NCBI RefSeq assembly: GCF_016861655.1
Contig: NZ_BOLN01000003.1
Coordinates: 62,001-126,000 of the forward strand
Direction of reading: 5' to 3'
Origin: Levilactobacillus lanxiensis
Lineage (GTDB): Bacteria; Bacillota; Bacilli; Lactobacillales; Lactobacillaceae
DNA length: 64,000 nucleotides
This document shows positions 26,061 to 34,586 of this stretch, one piece after another. The notes below the pieces were generated by a model, which was not told the DNA's origin, ran no database searches, and saw nothing but the letters and a program-made list of their open reading frames with translations. The translations under genes and the position numbers were made by a program. Each line of letters opens with the position of its first letter. Position 1 is the stretch's first letter.

Positions 26061-26483
26061 ATGAAAGATCGTAACGTGATTGCCTGGGCCATCATTTCCA
26101 TGGTCGGCTTTATTGCTTTAAATTTTCTAATGTCCCGGCCCTTCGTTGACTCGCCCAACGTGCAAATGACCATGGCAGAGTTCTGGCACACAACGCTGAT
26201 TGCGTTCGTGCTCTACGCTGTGCCAATCGTGTTAGCCGCGCTGAACTGGAAGCCGTCCTTTTACTTCATGGGGCTGGTCATCGCACTGTACACGTTGTCA
26301 CCGGTTAGTGTGATCATTAACATGTGGATGGACAGCGGCGCCAGCATCATGATTAAGATGTTGATGTCAGCGTTTGGCTTGGCATTAATCGTTGCAAACG
26401 GCTACTGGCTGGTCCTGGCATTACGGTTACGGCTCCGGCAACAAAAAATTGCGGACGCCAAGCGATTCGCTGCGAAAAAATAG
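26061..26483 (+). CDS. Four-segment membrane protein of unknown function
   Basis: A 140-residue protein with hydrophobic segments at about 7-25, 44-62, 69-90 and 101-122, then a basic tail (RLRLRQQKIADAKRFAAKK). GAGGAG lies upstream of the ATG. It ends 11 bp before the next gene, so the two are probably co-transcribed. I do not recognise the family. Confidence 0.65.
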   Translation: MKDRNVIAWAIISMVGFIALNFLMSRPFVDSPNVQMTMAEFWHTTLIAFVLYAVPIVLAALNWKPSFYFMGLVIALYTLSPVSVIINMWMDSGASIMIKMLMSAFGLALIVANGYWLVLALRLRLRQQKIADAKRFAAKK

Positions 26484-26494
26484 AGGTGTAAGGC

Positions 26495-27139
26495 ATGAAA
26501 CGAGAAATTCAAGCATTTATTGACGCGGTCGAAGCCGATGAAATTCAACATTTCACGGCGGACACCACCGAAAAAGACTTTTTCAAGGATCCGGATGGCC
26601 TCATGGCACCCTTAGCGGCCTTCATCCGTGAACAAATTGGTCAGGATCAACTGGCCCAAGCCACGCTCAACGTGACCGACACGGACGTCTCCGTGCGACT
26701 GGAGATGAGTGTGATCAATTTGCCAATGCAAGATAGTAAAACTATTGGTAAAATTATGGAAACCACTGATGAAGCCGACCTGAACGTGTACGCCGTTATC
26801 GAAACGCCAGATATCAACGTTTCTGGGCTACGCATCGACGCCTTGGCGCCTGCCACGACTTACGTGGAGCAGGCCAAGGTCGCTGACCAAAGCCTCCATG
26901 ACTGGTTGGGCCTTCAGATTGAAAAGCTCCAGGCAGCGGCAACCAACGAAGCCGCTACCGACGTACCAAATGCGGACGTCACTAAACCGGCAGCTAAGAA
27001 AACGACGACTAAAAAGCCAGCCGCTAAAAAGACCACGCGCAAGACAACCACGAAGCGCACGACCACTGCCAAGAAGCCCGCAACCAAGCGGACTACGACG
27101 AAGCGGGCAACGACGCGGAAGACCGCGACTAAGAAGTAG
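26495..27139 (+). CDS. Unknown protein with a long histone H1-like Lys/Thr/Ala tail
   Basis: A 214-residue protein in two parts. Residues 1-150 form an ordinary, rather acidic domain that I do not recognise. Residues about 160-214 consist of repeats of K, T, A and R (units such as AAKKTTTKKP and TKRTTTKRA), like the tail of eukaryotic H1 or bacterial AlgP/Hc1-type proteins. Such tails usually bind nucleic acid or polyphosphate. AGAGGTG precedes the ATG. Repeated codons (AAG, ACG, ACT) make the tail prone to length change between strains. It is probably co-transcribed with the membrane protein upstream. Confidence 0.7.
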   Translation: MKREIQAFIDAVEADEIQHFTADTTEKDFFKDPDGLMAPLAAFIREQIGQDQLAQATLNVTDTDVSVRLEMSVINLPMQDSKTIGKIMETTDEADLNVYAVIETPDINVSGLRIDALAPATTYVEQAKVADQSLHDWLGLQIEKLQAAATNEAATDVPNADVTKPAAKKTTTKKPAAKKTTRKTTTKRTTTAKKPATKRTTTKRATTRKTATKK

Positions 27140-27141
27140 CC

Positions 27142-27386
27142 TTGTCTTTTGCGACTAAGTGTGCTAATATAGCTTCTATGCGATGAGTCGAGAAATCACG
27201 CGTCCCTTGCTTGCAAGGAGCGTCCGCACAAGCGGCTAGGTGAATTTGTCAGCAGGGCACATATGTCACCGTATTGTGACGTGTCTGATCTTGAGGGAAT
27301 GTGGATTCCGAGACGGATCCGTTCGGGAGACCGAACGCTGTGTGAAAAACGTCCAATCAGTCTTGTACTGGTTGGGCGTTTTTTTT
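27142..27386 (+). ncRNA. Strong candidate for a structured non-coding RNA of about 205 nt
   Basis: A complete transcription unit: TTGTCT (27142-27147), 17 bp, TGC-TAATAT extended -10 (27165-27170), then a region of hairpins, then a terminator in which AAAAACGtCCAAtCAG pairs with CTGgTTGGgCGTTTTTTTT (27346-27386). Internal stems: CCTTG-cttg-CAAGG, TGTCAC/GTGACG, GGAAT/ATTCC, and CGTTCGG-GAGA-CCGAACG (27320-27337, perfect). No open frame is supported. It lacks the SRP RNA core AGGTCCGGAAGGAAGCAGC, and I cannot match it to 6S, RNase P or any riboswitch I know. A TetR gene follows, but the terminator separates them. Confidence 0.65.
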
Positions 27387-27515
27387 GCGCTAAATTTGTG
27401 AAGTCAAATTACTTTGGTTTACAGACCATTCTGCCCAGTTAGTGACTTCCCCCTTGAATTCGTTAAGGGGGGCTTGCTATACTTAGCCCAGCACATTGGT
27501 GAGGGGCACTGACAT

Positions 27516-28070
27516 ATGGCAAAGAATACGAAACAAGAATTGTCGGCGGCACTGTTGACGCAGCTCCGGACAACGCCGGTTGATAAGATTACCATCAAAT
27601 CCATCGTGACGGCCTGTGACCTGACGCGGCAGACCTTTTACAACCATTTCAGCGACATTTACGAACTGGTTGAGTGGACCGCCAAGCAGGCGACCGCCGA
27701 ATCACTGCAAAACGTGGCGGACTATGACAATTGGCAACAGGGATTCTGTAACGTGATGACCACGATTAAGGAGAATCGTTATCTGGTGCAGAACACCTAC
27801 GAGTCAGCCTACTGTGACCTTTTAGAAAAATACATATATACGGTGCTGTACCAGTACATCATCGCCGTGGTTGAGCGCCAGGCGACGGGGATGCGAGTCG
27901 CTCAGAAGCACAAGGATTTCATCGCCCATTTCTACAGTCTGGCCTTTATCGCGCTCATTTTTGAGTGGGTCAAGGATGGGATGCAAGAGGACCCAGCCGA
28001 CATCGTCGAACAAACGGGCGTGCTGGTGCAGGGGGATTTTCAGAAGGCCTTACAGAACTATGCCGAGTAA
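27516..28070 (+). CDS. TetR/AcrR family regulator, probably of oleate hydratase
   Basis: A 184-residue protein with an N-terminal TetR helix-turn-helix (about 8-55, KITIKSIVTACDLTRQTFYNHF). The C-terminal part resembles the DhaS-type TetR_C_8 group. It lies just before the oleate hydratase gene, and palindromes fill the 120 bp between them, so it is a likely local repressor responding to fatty acids. The ligand is inferred from context. Start ATG 27516; GTGAGGGG upstream serves as the ribosome site. Confidence 0.88.
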   Translation: MAKNTKQELSAALLTQLRTTPVDKITIKSIVTACDLTRQTFYNHFSDIYELVEWTAKQATAESLQNVADYDNWQQGFCNVMTTIKENRYLVQNTYESAYCDLLEKYIYTVLYQYIIAVVERQATGMRVAQKHKDFIAHFYSLAFIALIFEWVKDGMQEDPADIVEQTGVLVQGDFQKALQNYAE

Positions 28071-28151
28071 TTGACAAAATTGGGGAGCTGTCAAAATTTT
28101 GACGGTTCTCTTTTTTTGTCAATTGTCTTGTTGGCGGGTGGGCCTTATCTT
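28069..28151 (+). promoter_or_regulatory. Oleate hydratase promoter with nested palindromes
   Basis: GTCAAAATTTTGAC (28090-28103) is a perfect 14-bp palindrome. Around it AATTGACAAAA (28069) and TTTTGTCAATT (28114-28124) form an outer inverted repeat. TTGTCT (28123-28128) and TATCTT (28146-28151), 17 bp apart, give a promoter whose -35 box touches the outer arm. The palindromes are the likely TetR operator; the outer hairpin with its T-run could also end the tetR transcript. Confidence 0.6.
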
Positions 28152-28191
28152 AAAGACAAGCACCTAATCCCAAACAAAGAAGGTCATCTTC

Positions 28192-29991
28192 ATGAATATC
28201 TATCAGACGATGTATCATCCACTCAAACCCGCTGGCATCGACGACCGTCGGGCCAACATTGTTGGTGGTGGGATTGCTGGGTTAGCCACCGCGGTCTTTC
28301 TTATTGACGACGCGCAGATGCCTGCCCAAAACGTCACCATTTATGAAAAGAAACCGGTGATGGGCGGTTCCATGGACGGTACCAAGGGTAATCAAGGTTA
28401 TCTGTGCCGGGCCGAACGGGAGCTGGAACCCTACATGGAATGTTTGTGGTACCTGTGCAGCAAGATTCCATCGCTCGAGAATCCCGGGCGCACGGTGCTA
28501 GATGACGTGGTCGACTTCAACCGCGATGAACCCATTCACAGCGAGGCACGGGTCATCGTGAACCAGGGTGAGATCGACAGTCATTACCATGATTATAAAA
28601 TGAAACCCGAATACGCGGCCGCCATGGAAACGATTATCAATTCCACGGAGGAAGAATTGGCCAACAAGCGGATCGATGAATTTTTCGACAAGGATTTCTT
28701 TAAAACCAATTTCTGGACCTGCTTCCACAGTCAATTAGCCTTCAAACACTACCACAGTGCCATTGAATGCCGGCGTTATTGGCAACGGTTCACCTTCATT
28801 TCCCGGCACGAATACCTGGAAGGGTTTGTCCACACCAAATACAACGAATACGATGCCATCATTTTACCAATCGAACGCTGGCTGATCGACCAGGGAGTCC
28901 ACTTTGAAAACAACTTCAACGTGACCGACCTCGGCTTCTCCGATGCCAACAACACGGTCGATGAAATTATCGCGACTCAAAATGGCAGCGCTGCCAACGT
29001 GGCTGTGCAACGCCAGGACCTGGTCTTCGTCACCACGGGGTCCATCAGTGAAAACAGTACCTTCGGCGACAATCACACGGTGGCCGAAACCAACCGCGAC
29101 ACGCAGGACATGGGGACGTTTACCATCTGGCAGAACCTGGCCAAGAAGGACGCCAAGTTTGGTCATCCCGAGAAGTTCCTGGGACAGATCGACCAGACCA
29201 AGTGGATTTCCTTCTTCCCAACGGTCAAGAACTATCCGGAATTCTTCAAGCGCATCGAGGAACTCTCTGGCAGTCCAGCCGGGACCGGTGGCCTCATGAC
29301 GTTCAAGGATTCCAACTGGGATCTTTCCTTTGAAATTCACCATAAGCCATTCTTCCCTTACCAAGCCGATGATGAAGAAGTGGGTTGGGGTTACGGCCTG
29401 TACGGCGAAAATGAAGGGAATTATATTAAGAAACGCATGTGGGACTGCACCGGCGATGAAATTTTGACGGAACTGCTGTACCACTTGGGCATGTTAGACA
29501 TCAAGGACGAGGTACTGGCCCACACCTATATGTCGACGACCATGATGCCGTACTGTACCAGTCAGTTCATGCCACGGCAAGCCGGCGACCGGCCACTGGG
29601 TGTTCCAGCAGGCTGCACCAACCTTGGCCTGCTCGGGCAGTTCGTGGAAATTGACGATGACGTGGTCTTCACGGTTGAAACCTCCGTTCGGACCGGGTTA
29701 GAAGCCGTTTACAAGCTGCTCAACTTTGATAAACGGCCAATCGAGGTCAACCCGTCACGTTACGACGTCCGCTACCTGCTGCAACGGATCAAGCGGTTCC
29801 AAGGCATCACCGGTGACGTGACCGCCGCCGATTTGCCACAGGTTGATCCGGCCCAATTACCAGCACTGACGGCTAAGCTGTTGAAGCTGGTCAACGCCGT
29901 CCCACCGTACTATCAGATGTACCTGGGTCGCGACCAAACTATCCCCCAAAAGGCCGCGGTGTTGCATCCCAAGGCCCCGCACAGTAAGTAA
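28192..29991 (+). CDS. ohyA: Oleate hydratase (MCRA family), FAD-dependent
   Basis: A 599-residue enzyme, in the usual family range. It adds water to the cis-9 double bond of oleate or linoleate to give 10-hydroxy fatty acids, a detoxifying step at the membrane. The N-terminal FAD motif GGGIAGLATAVFLIDD lies near residue 24, followed by YEKKPVMGGSMDGTKGNQGYLCR, split here as YEKKPVMGGSMDG and GNQGYLCR. The ENEGNYIKKRM region and the C-terminal CNFxx-like helices are present. AAGAAGG precedes the ATG. A TetR gene and operator lie directly upstream. Confidence 0.95.
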   Translation: MNIYQTMYHPLKPAGIDDRRANIVGGGIAGLATAVFLIDDAQMPAQNVTIYEKKPVMGGSMDGTKGNQGYLCRAERELEPYMECLWYLCSKIPSLENPGRTVLDDVVDFNRDEPIHSEARVIVNQGEIDSHYHDYKMKPEYAAAMETIINSTEEELANKRIDEFFDKDFFKTNFWTCFHSQLAFKHYHSAIECRRYWQRFTFISRHEYLEGFVHTKYNEYDAIILPIERWLIDQGVHFENNFNVTDLGFSDANNTVDEIIATQNGSAANVAVQRQDLVFVTTGSISENSTFGDNHTVAETNRDTQDMGTFTIWQNLAKKDAKFGHPEKFLGQIDQTKWISFFPTVKNYPEFFKRIEELSGSPAGTGGLMTFKDSNWDLSFEIHHKPFFPYQADDEEVGWGYGLYGENEGNYIKKRMWDCTGDEILTELLYHLGMLDIKDEVLAHTYMSTTMMPYCTSQFMPRQAGDRPLGVPAGCTNLGLLGQFVEIDDDVVFTVETSVRTGLEAVYKLLNFDKRPIEVNPSRYDVRYLLQRIKRFQGITGDVTAADLPQVDPAQLPALTAKLLKLVNAVPPYYQMYLGRDQTIPQKAAVLHPKAPHSK

Positions 29992-30033
29992 AAACACACC
30001 TCCGCTGTAGATGCTGTGCGGTCCTGTCTGAAA

Positions 30034-30058
30034 GTCGTCCCTTGTGGACGGCTTTTTT
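30034..30058 (+). terminator. ohyA terminator
   Basis: GTCGTCC-cttgt-GGACGGC followed by TTTTTT. Confidence 0.8.
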
Positions 30059-30134
30059 GTCGAGAAAGCCAAGCCCCGACTAGTGCAGAATTGTGCTATC
30101 CTAAAACTATCTTGAATTTTGAGGGGACTTACAA

Positions 30135-30725
30135 ATGGATAAAGGACGGGTGGCGGCCTTCACGGATGCCGTGGTGGCCATTGTGTTAACGATTATGGTG
30201 TTGGAGTTCAAAACGCCAGAGGAGCCGACGTTTGCGGCGTTGGCCAGTGAGTGGAGCTATTTTGTGGCTTACTTGATTAGTTTCTTGTTTATTGGCGTGG
30301 CTTGGTACAATCATCACTACATGTTTGCGCTGACCAAGCGGGTGACCAAGAGTCTTTACTGGGTCAACAATCTCTGGATTTTGGTGATGGCGATGCTGCC
30401 GGTGTCCACGGCCTGGGCCGGACGATTTATCATGGACGTGCAGCCGGAACTATTTTACTTCATCATCTTTACGTGCTGGACGCTGGTCTACGCCGCGCTA
30501 TCTTACACGGTGATGCGGGTCAATCGGAAACGGCATCCCGAGGTTGCGCGGAAAATTCGGTGTATGCCGGCCTACCGAGTTCACGTCAGTGTGTGGTTTT
30601 GGCTAGTTTGGGTCATCGTACTGGGCCTGATTTTTGTTTGGCCGCCAATCTCACTGCTTTTTACCTTAGCTGATCTTAGCATGATGGCGATTCGCACGTC
30701 GGATGATAGCGACAAATTGTTTTAG
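30135..30725 (+). CDS. TMEM175 family (DUF1211) potassium channel-like protein
   Basis: A 196-residue membrane protein with about six segments. The family signature RVAAFTDAVVAIVLTIMVLE at residues 5-24 (RxxxFSDxV type) lines the pore in known TMEM175 proteins, which conduct potassium. Bacterial members form tetramers. GAGGGG precedes the ATG by eight bases. It is followed after 14 bases by the YdcF gene, so the pair is an operon. Confidence 0.88.
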   Translation: MDKGRVAAFTDAVVAIVLTIMVLEFKTPEEPTFAALASEWSYFVAYLISFLFIGVAWYNHHYMFALTKRVTKSLYWVNNLWILVMAMLPVSTAWAGRFIMDVQPELFYFIIFTCWTLVYAALSYTVMRVNRKRHPEVARKIRCMPAYRVHVSVWFWLVWVIVLGLIFVWPPISLLFTLADLSMMAIRTSDDSDKLF

Positions 30726-30739
30726 AGGGGTTTAACGAC

Positions 30740-31810
30740 ATGCAAGACGAATTATTTAATATTCCGGCCTATTTTTATTTGGGTTGGCTGATTCCGCTGT
30801 TCTTTGGCGGGGTCTTTACCATTAGTTACCGGATTGAAAAACGCCGACTGGGCAATGGTATTTGGTTTTCGCTCTTTTTCTATTCGTTTTTGGCGTTACT
30901 GGCAATGACGATTCTGGGGACCAATAATAAATGGCTGATTGTCATCAGTCTGGCCTTATTCGTGATTCTCCTGCTCCTGATCGGGGTAGTTTTTGCCCTC
31001 CAAGCCTTCCTGTTGCTGTGGAATGCTTGGATCGTTTGGAAACGGGAGAGCCACACGTTGGCCAACATGCTGACGCTGTTTCTGGGTATCGCCATTTTAT
31101 TGGCACCATTTCTGACATCACTGATGACGCGCTATCTGCCCGTGCCAGTGGCCTCAGGCATCAGTCTCTTTGCCGCGATGGTGATTTTCTACGTCTTATT
31201 CTGGTTCTACAATTATCTGACGATGCTGGTGATTTATCAATTTAATCATCCCCGGTATAAGCAGGATTATTTAATCGTGCTGGGAGCGGGCCTGTTAAAT
31301 GGCAACGAGGTCTCCCCGCTGTTGGGCCAACGAATCAATCGCGCTTTGAAATTTTACCGCAAGCAATTGCGTAAGATTGGCCAAGGTCCCGTGATTATTT
31401 TCTCCGGCGGTCAGGGTGGCGACGAAACGGTTCCCGAGGGTGTGGCCATGCGTCAATATGCCATTGACCATGGCTTGCCACCTGAACAGGCGATTGCCGA
31501 GGATCAGTCGAAGACCACCTACGAGAATATGGTCTTTTCCAAGAAAATTATTGCCGACCGGGGGACTGTTCAGCCCCGGGTGACCTTCGTGACCAACGGC
31601 TACCATACGTTCCGTGCGGGGATGATTGCTCGCAAGGCTGGTCTCAAGGCCAACGGGATTGGCGCACACACCGCGAAGTTCTTCCTGCCCAACGCCATTT
31701 TGCGTGAGTACATTGCGATTTTCGTGGGGAATAAGCGCTGGCATACGGTGGCGGTGGGGCTGATGTTGGTGTTGACGCTGGTTCTCACCTGGGCCGAATA
31801 CCACGGGTGA
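30740..31810 (+). CDS. YdcF/SanA family (DUF218) membrane protein
   Basis: A 356-residue protein. Five or so hydrophobic segments (residues 8-175) precede a cytoplasm- or surface-facing DUF218 domain (about 178-320) with the motifs LIVLGAGLLNG, SGGQGGDETVPEG and EDQSKTTYENM. A last segment lies at 333-352. Family members are linked to envelope carbohydrate or vancomycin phenotypes, but the reaction is unknown. GAGGGG lies about ten bases before the ATG. A type B repeat begins right at its stop. Confidence 0.85.
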   Translation: MQDELFNIPAYFYLGWLIPLFFGGVFTISYRIEKRRLGNGIWFSLFFYSFLALLAMTILGTNNKWLIVISLALFVILLLLIGVVFALQAFLLLWNAWIVWKRESHTLANMLTLFLGIAILLAPFLTSLMTRYLPVPVASGISLFAAMVIFYVLFWFYNYLTMLVIYQFNHPRYKQDYLIVLGAGLLNGNEVSPLLGQRINRALKFYRKQLRKIGQGPVIIFSGGQGGDETVPEGVAMRQYAIDHGLPPEQAIAEDQSKTTYENMVFSKKIIADRGTVQPRVTFVTNGYHTFRAGMIARKAGLKANGIGAHTAKFFLPNAILREYIAIFVGNKRWHTVAVGLMLVLTLVLTWAEYHG

Positions 31811-32055
31811 AAATATGACCAGGTTGCGGTGGGGGTCGTTCCCGGCGGTGGATTCAAAGTGCCCTGCTGTGGGGCACGGTTCCGGCCTGAGAGGCGGTCC
31901 GGCACCTCGCCTTTGAGCCAAAGAGCGGTCTCAAAGGTCGTCCCGTGGTCTAGGTTGGGACAGAACCCCAACCAAGTCCACCGACACAGCTGGTCACTTT
32001 GATCCACCTCTGGTCACTGACACTGACCGCGCTGGTTCATTTTCACCAGGAATTC
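31811..32055 (+). repeat. Type B structured intergenic element (copy B3)
   Basis: Has the type B interior (GTTCCCGGCGGTGG, CAAAGTGCCC with GTCACTTTG, CTTTGAGCC../..GGTCTCAAAG, GGTTGGG/CCCAACC). The left end reads TGACCAGGTTGCGG rather than the usual CTGGTGAAAA, while the right end keeps TTTTCACCAGG. It starts at the ydcF stop. Confidence 0.75.
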
Positions 32056-32148
32056 AGTGGACGTTTGCCCCGGCATGGGGGGATTTCTGTGTGGGGTAGC
32101 GTCATTCAAAACAGATAGGCAGAAGATTCTCAAAAATTAGCCTACAAA

Positions 32149-32189
32149 AATATCGACCAGTCCAAATTGGACCAGTCGATATTTTTTTA
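32149..32189. terminator. Bidirectional terminator
   Basis: ATATCGACcaGTCC-aaat-tGGACcaGTCGATAT, with A-run before and T-run after. Confidence 0.8.
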
Positions 32190-32291
32190 TTCATCGCGAT
32201 GTGCTTGGTAACTGGCAAATGCTGCGTAGCCGAGTGCGACTAGCAGGATGCTCCCCAAACCGTAAAACAAAATATTCCCCAATGCTACCAT
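32187..32291 (-). CDS. 34-residue membrane peptide
   Basis: Frame MVALGNILFYGLGSILLVAL, then GYAAFASYQAHRDE: one membrane segment and a polar end. AGAGAGGAA lies upstream of the ATG, and the stop runs straight into a terminator. This complete small unit makes a real gene likely. Function unknown. Confidence 0.55.
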   Translation of the reverse strand: MVALGNILFYGLGSILLVALGYAAFASYQAHRDE

Positions 32292-32437
32292 GACAGCGTT
32301 CCTCTCTGTGTGACTTAACTTGTCATATCATAGCAAAACTTCATGGTAGGGTAAATAGTCTGAGGGGCAATGTAATATTACAATTTGTGAAATCGCGTTA
32401 ACCCAGAATTGTTATCCCGGAAAGGTACTGGGTTCGC

Positions 32438-33289
32438 CTATTTGACCAAATAAACGTGGTCCTGAACTAGGTCAATTTGGGTATAGTGGCGGTTCAGGTC
32501 ACGCGATTCCTTATTCTCTAACAAGTGGGCATGGTTCCAGAAGTCTTCGGACCCGGTGGCGCCGTGGGGTTCGCCCAGAACGACGAAGTCCACGTCCTTG
32601 TCCGTGGCGCGAATTGCCTGCAACAGGTCCCAATCCAGCGGTAAGCCGTCTGGTGACCAGGACATGACGACCACGCCGACCTGGTCCTGGTATTTCTGCC
32701 AGGCATCCGTGGCGGACAGGGCCTCAATCGCAGTCAGGGGATGACGGCCGGTTTCATTTTCCACGGTCCACGCCTGACTATCCGTGGCATACACGGTCTT
32801 GTGCGCGTCACGCAGGCCCTTTGAAATGTAGCCGTTACCCGCCATGACTTCCAGCACGGCCCGGTTACCGACAAACTTGGCCAGGTCACTCACGAAGGGG
32901 GCCGGTGTATAGGCCCACATGCCGTAGTGCGTTTCCAAATAATCCCGGAAGGAGCGCAAATCGTGGTCTAACTTTGGCAGCGCGTCGGACAGCGCGTTCC
33001 AAATTTTATCGCCGGTCGCGTCGCCAGCCGGGTAACGGGTATTGAGCTTTTGGAAAATCTGATCCTGACTGTCATCAGGCAGTTGAAGCAAGGGCATCTG
33101 TTGGGGCAGGTCGCCCGCTGCCAACATTTTATCCGCTAAGAGCACGTTACTGATTAAAATCTTAATGGATGGGTAGTCATTAAATTGGTGATAATAGGCC
33201 GTCATGCGTTCAATGTAGCTGGTTTTCCGTTCGCTCAGTGGGGCGTGACGGACTTTTTTCTTGAGTTTTTGCATTTTCTTGGGATTCAC
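32438..33289 (-). CDS. SAM-dependent methyltransferase-like protein
   Basis: A 283-residue cytoplasmic protein with a Lys-rich start (MNPKKMQKLKKKVR). Motif I, VLEVMAGNGYISKGL (about 149-163), and a downstream YATDSQAW acidic strand end fit the class I methyltransferase fold. VVVMSWSPDGLPLDW would be the motif IV region. The substrate is unknown. It follows an XRE regulator on the same strand after a terminator-like stem. Confidence 0.7.
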   Translation of the reverse strand: MNPKKMQKLKKKVRHAPLSERKTSYIERMTAYYHQFNDYPSIKILISNVLLADKMLAAGDLPQQMPLLQLPDDSQDQIFQKLNTRYPAGDATGDKIWNALSDALPKLDHDLRSFRDYLETHYGMWAYTPAPFVSDLAKFVGNRAVLEVMAGNGYISKGLRDAHKTVYATDSQAWTVENETGRHPLTAIEALSATDAWQKYQDQVGVVVMSWSPDGLPLDWDLLQAIRATDKDVDFVVLGEPHGATGSEDFWNHAHLLENKESRDLNRHYTQIDLVQDHVYLVK

Positions 33290-33304
33290 TAGTGAGGTCC
33301 TTTC

Positions 33305-33355
33305 TGGTGCCTAACACCGATAGAAAAGGCCGGCTGATTAGCGTTCGCTGACCAA
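33305..33355 (-). terminator. Terminator of the XRE gene
   Basis: On the minus strand GGTTGGTCAGC-gaac-GCTaATCAGCC, then GGCCTTTTCTAT. The T-run is short, so some read-through into the methyltransferase gene is possible. Confidence 0.55.
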
Positions 33356-33367
33356 CCGACCCGATAA

Positions 33368-33787
33368 TTAATGGTCGTCTAAATGAAGATCCAATTCTTC
33401 TTGCTGGTTCGGTTCCGGCGTGGTGGCGCGGTTTTCACGGCCATGCAGGTAACCGTCGATCAACTGGTAAATTTCGTAGCGGTCACGGCCACTTAACAGT
33501 TCGCTGTTGAAGCTCAACTGCTTACCGGACAGGAAGAGGCGGCCGAGGTCGTATTCATCTCGTTCGGCTTTCCCCGTTAAGTAGTCCATGGTCACGTCAA
33601 AATACTCCGCAAGCTTCCGGACTTCCAGGAAGGAAGGGGTCCGAATGCCCCGTTCCCAGTTGCCAATTTGTGACGCTGTGTTGGCATGCTCTTCCGGTTC
33701 GCCCGCTTGCGCATTGAGCGCCGTTGCCAGTTGTTCTAGTGTAATGTGTTGGCCTCTGCGCAAGGCCCGCAGTCGTTCTGAAAACAT
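33368..33787 (-). CDS. XRE family HTH transcriptional regulator
   Basis: A 139-residue protein. Residues 1-68 form an XRE helix-turn-helix (LRALRRGQHITLEQLATAL .. SQIGNWERGIRTPSF), followed by YFDVTMDYLTGK, a typical continuation. The C-terminal part is acidic and polar. I use ATG 33787; a GTG nine bases upstream also fits the frame. Targets unknown. Confidence 0.85.
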   Translation of the reverse strand: MFSERLRALRRGQHITLEQLATALNAQAGEPEEHANTASQIGNWERGIRTPSFLEVRKLAEYFDVTMDYLTGKAERDEYDLGRLFLSGKQLSFNSELLSGRDRYEIYQLIDGYLHGRENRATTPEPNQQEELDLHLDDH

Positions 33788-33886
33788 CCAACTCACCCGT
33801 TTCTTTCCAGTTTATGATAACTCTCATTATACCACTCTCTGTGGTTTTTAAGGGAAACTTGTCTGACTGGGTTAGGTCGTTGTTGG

Positions 33887-34140
33887 CCGCCTCCGGGCTG
33901 GTGAAAACTGGGTCTGGCCGCGTCCGTTCCCGGCGGCGCGCTCAAGATGCTCTGCTGTGGGGCCGGTTCCAGCCTGTGGAGCGGGCTTCCACCTCAACTT
34001 TGAGCCTGAGTAGCGGTCTCAAAGGTTGTCCCGTGGGCTAGGCTGAGAAAATACCTCAGCCAAGGCCACCGACACAGCCGGGCATCTTGGCTCGCCTCTG
34101 GTCACTCCTGCGGCCGGCCCAGTTTTCCCAGCCCTGCGGC
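33887..34140 (+). repeat. Type B structured intergenic element (copy B4)
   Basis: Left end GCCTCCGGGCTGGTGAAAACTGG, given here as GGGCTGGTGAAAACTGG, and right end CCAGTTTTCCCAGCCC. The inner helix CAAGATGC (33943-33950) with GCATCTTG (34082-34089) is perfect and differs on both arms from other copies. It forms a tandem duplication with B5. Confidence 0.8.
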
Positions 34141-34177
34141 TGACAGCGACGTAACCCCGTCAGGCAAGTGTTCTGCT

Positions 34178-34445
34178 GTTTTTTGTGAGCTGGCAGGTTG
34201 ATTTGACTGGTGGTTGCGTTCCCGGCGGCGCGCTCAAGATGCCCTGCTGTGGGGCCGGTTCCAGCCTGAGAAGCGGGCTTCCACCTCAACTTTGAGCCTG
34301 AGTAGCGGTCTCAAAGGTTGTCCCGTGGGCTAGGCTGAGAAAATACCTCAGCCAAGGCCACCGACACAGCCGGGCATCTTGGCTTGCCTCTGGTCACTCC
34401 TGCGACCGGCCCAGTTTTCCCAGTCCTGCGGCTTACGGCGGCGTA
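34178..34445 (+). repeat. Type B structured intergenic element (copy B5), tandem duplicate of B4
   Basis: Nearly the same sequence as B4, shifted by 291 bp and including the spacer GGCAAG.GTTCTGCTG after each. The left terminal arm is missing here. The high identity points to a recent duplication. Confidence 0.8.
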
Positions 34446-34586
34446 ACCCCATCCGGCAAGCGTTCTGCTGGTTTTTGTGAGCTGGCAGATTGCTTTCACT
34501 CTCATTTGTCGTGCAGGCGATAGTTTTGACCCACTAGATACTTGGCGACTAAATTTTGCTTTCAATAACTAATTCAATTCAAGCTC

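Noticed and set aside
27142-27386. SRP RNA, T-box or a known riboswitch
   Set aside because: The SRP core and T-box sequence are absent, the unit ends in its own terminator well before the next gene, and no riboswitch core is recognisable.
31295-31921. 208-codon minus-strand frame over ydcF and B3
   Set aside because: It is antisense to the conserved DUF218 domain and runs into a repeat; no start signal.
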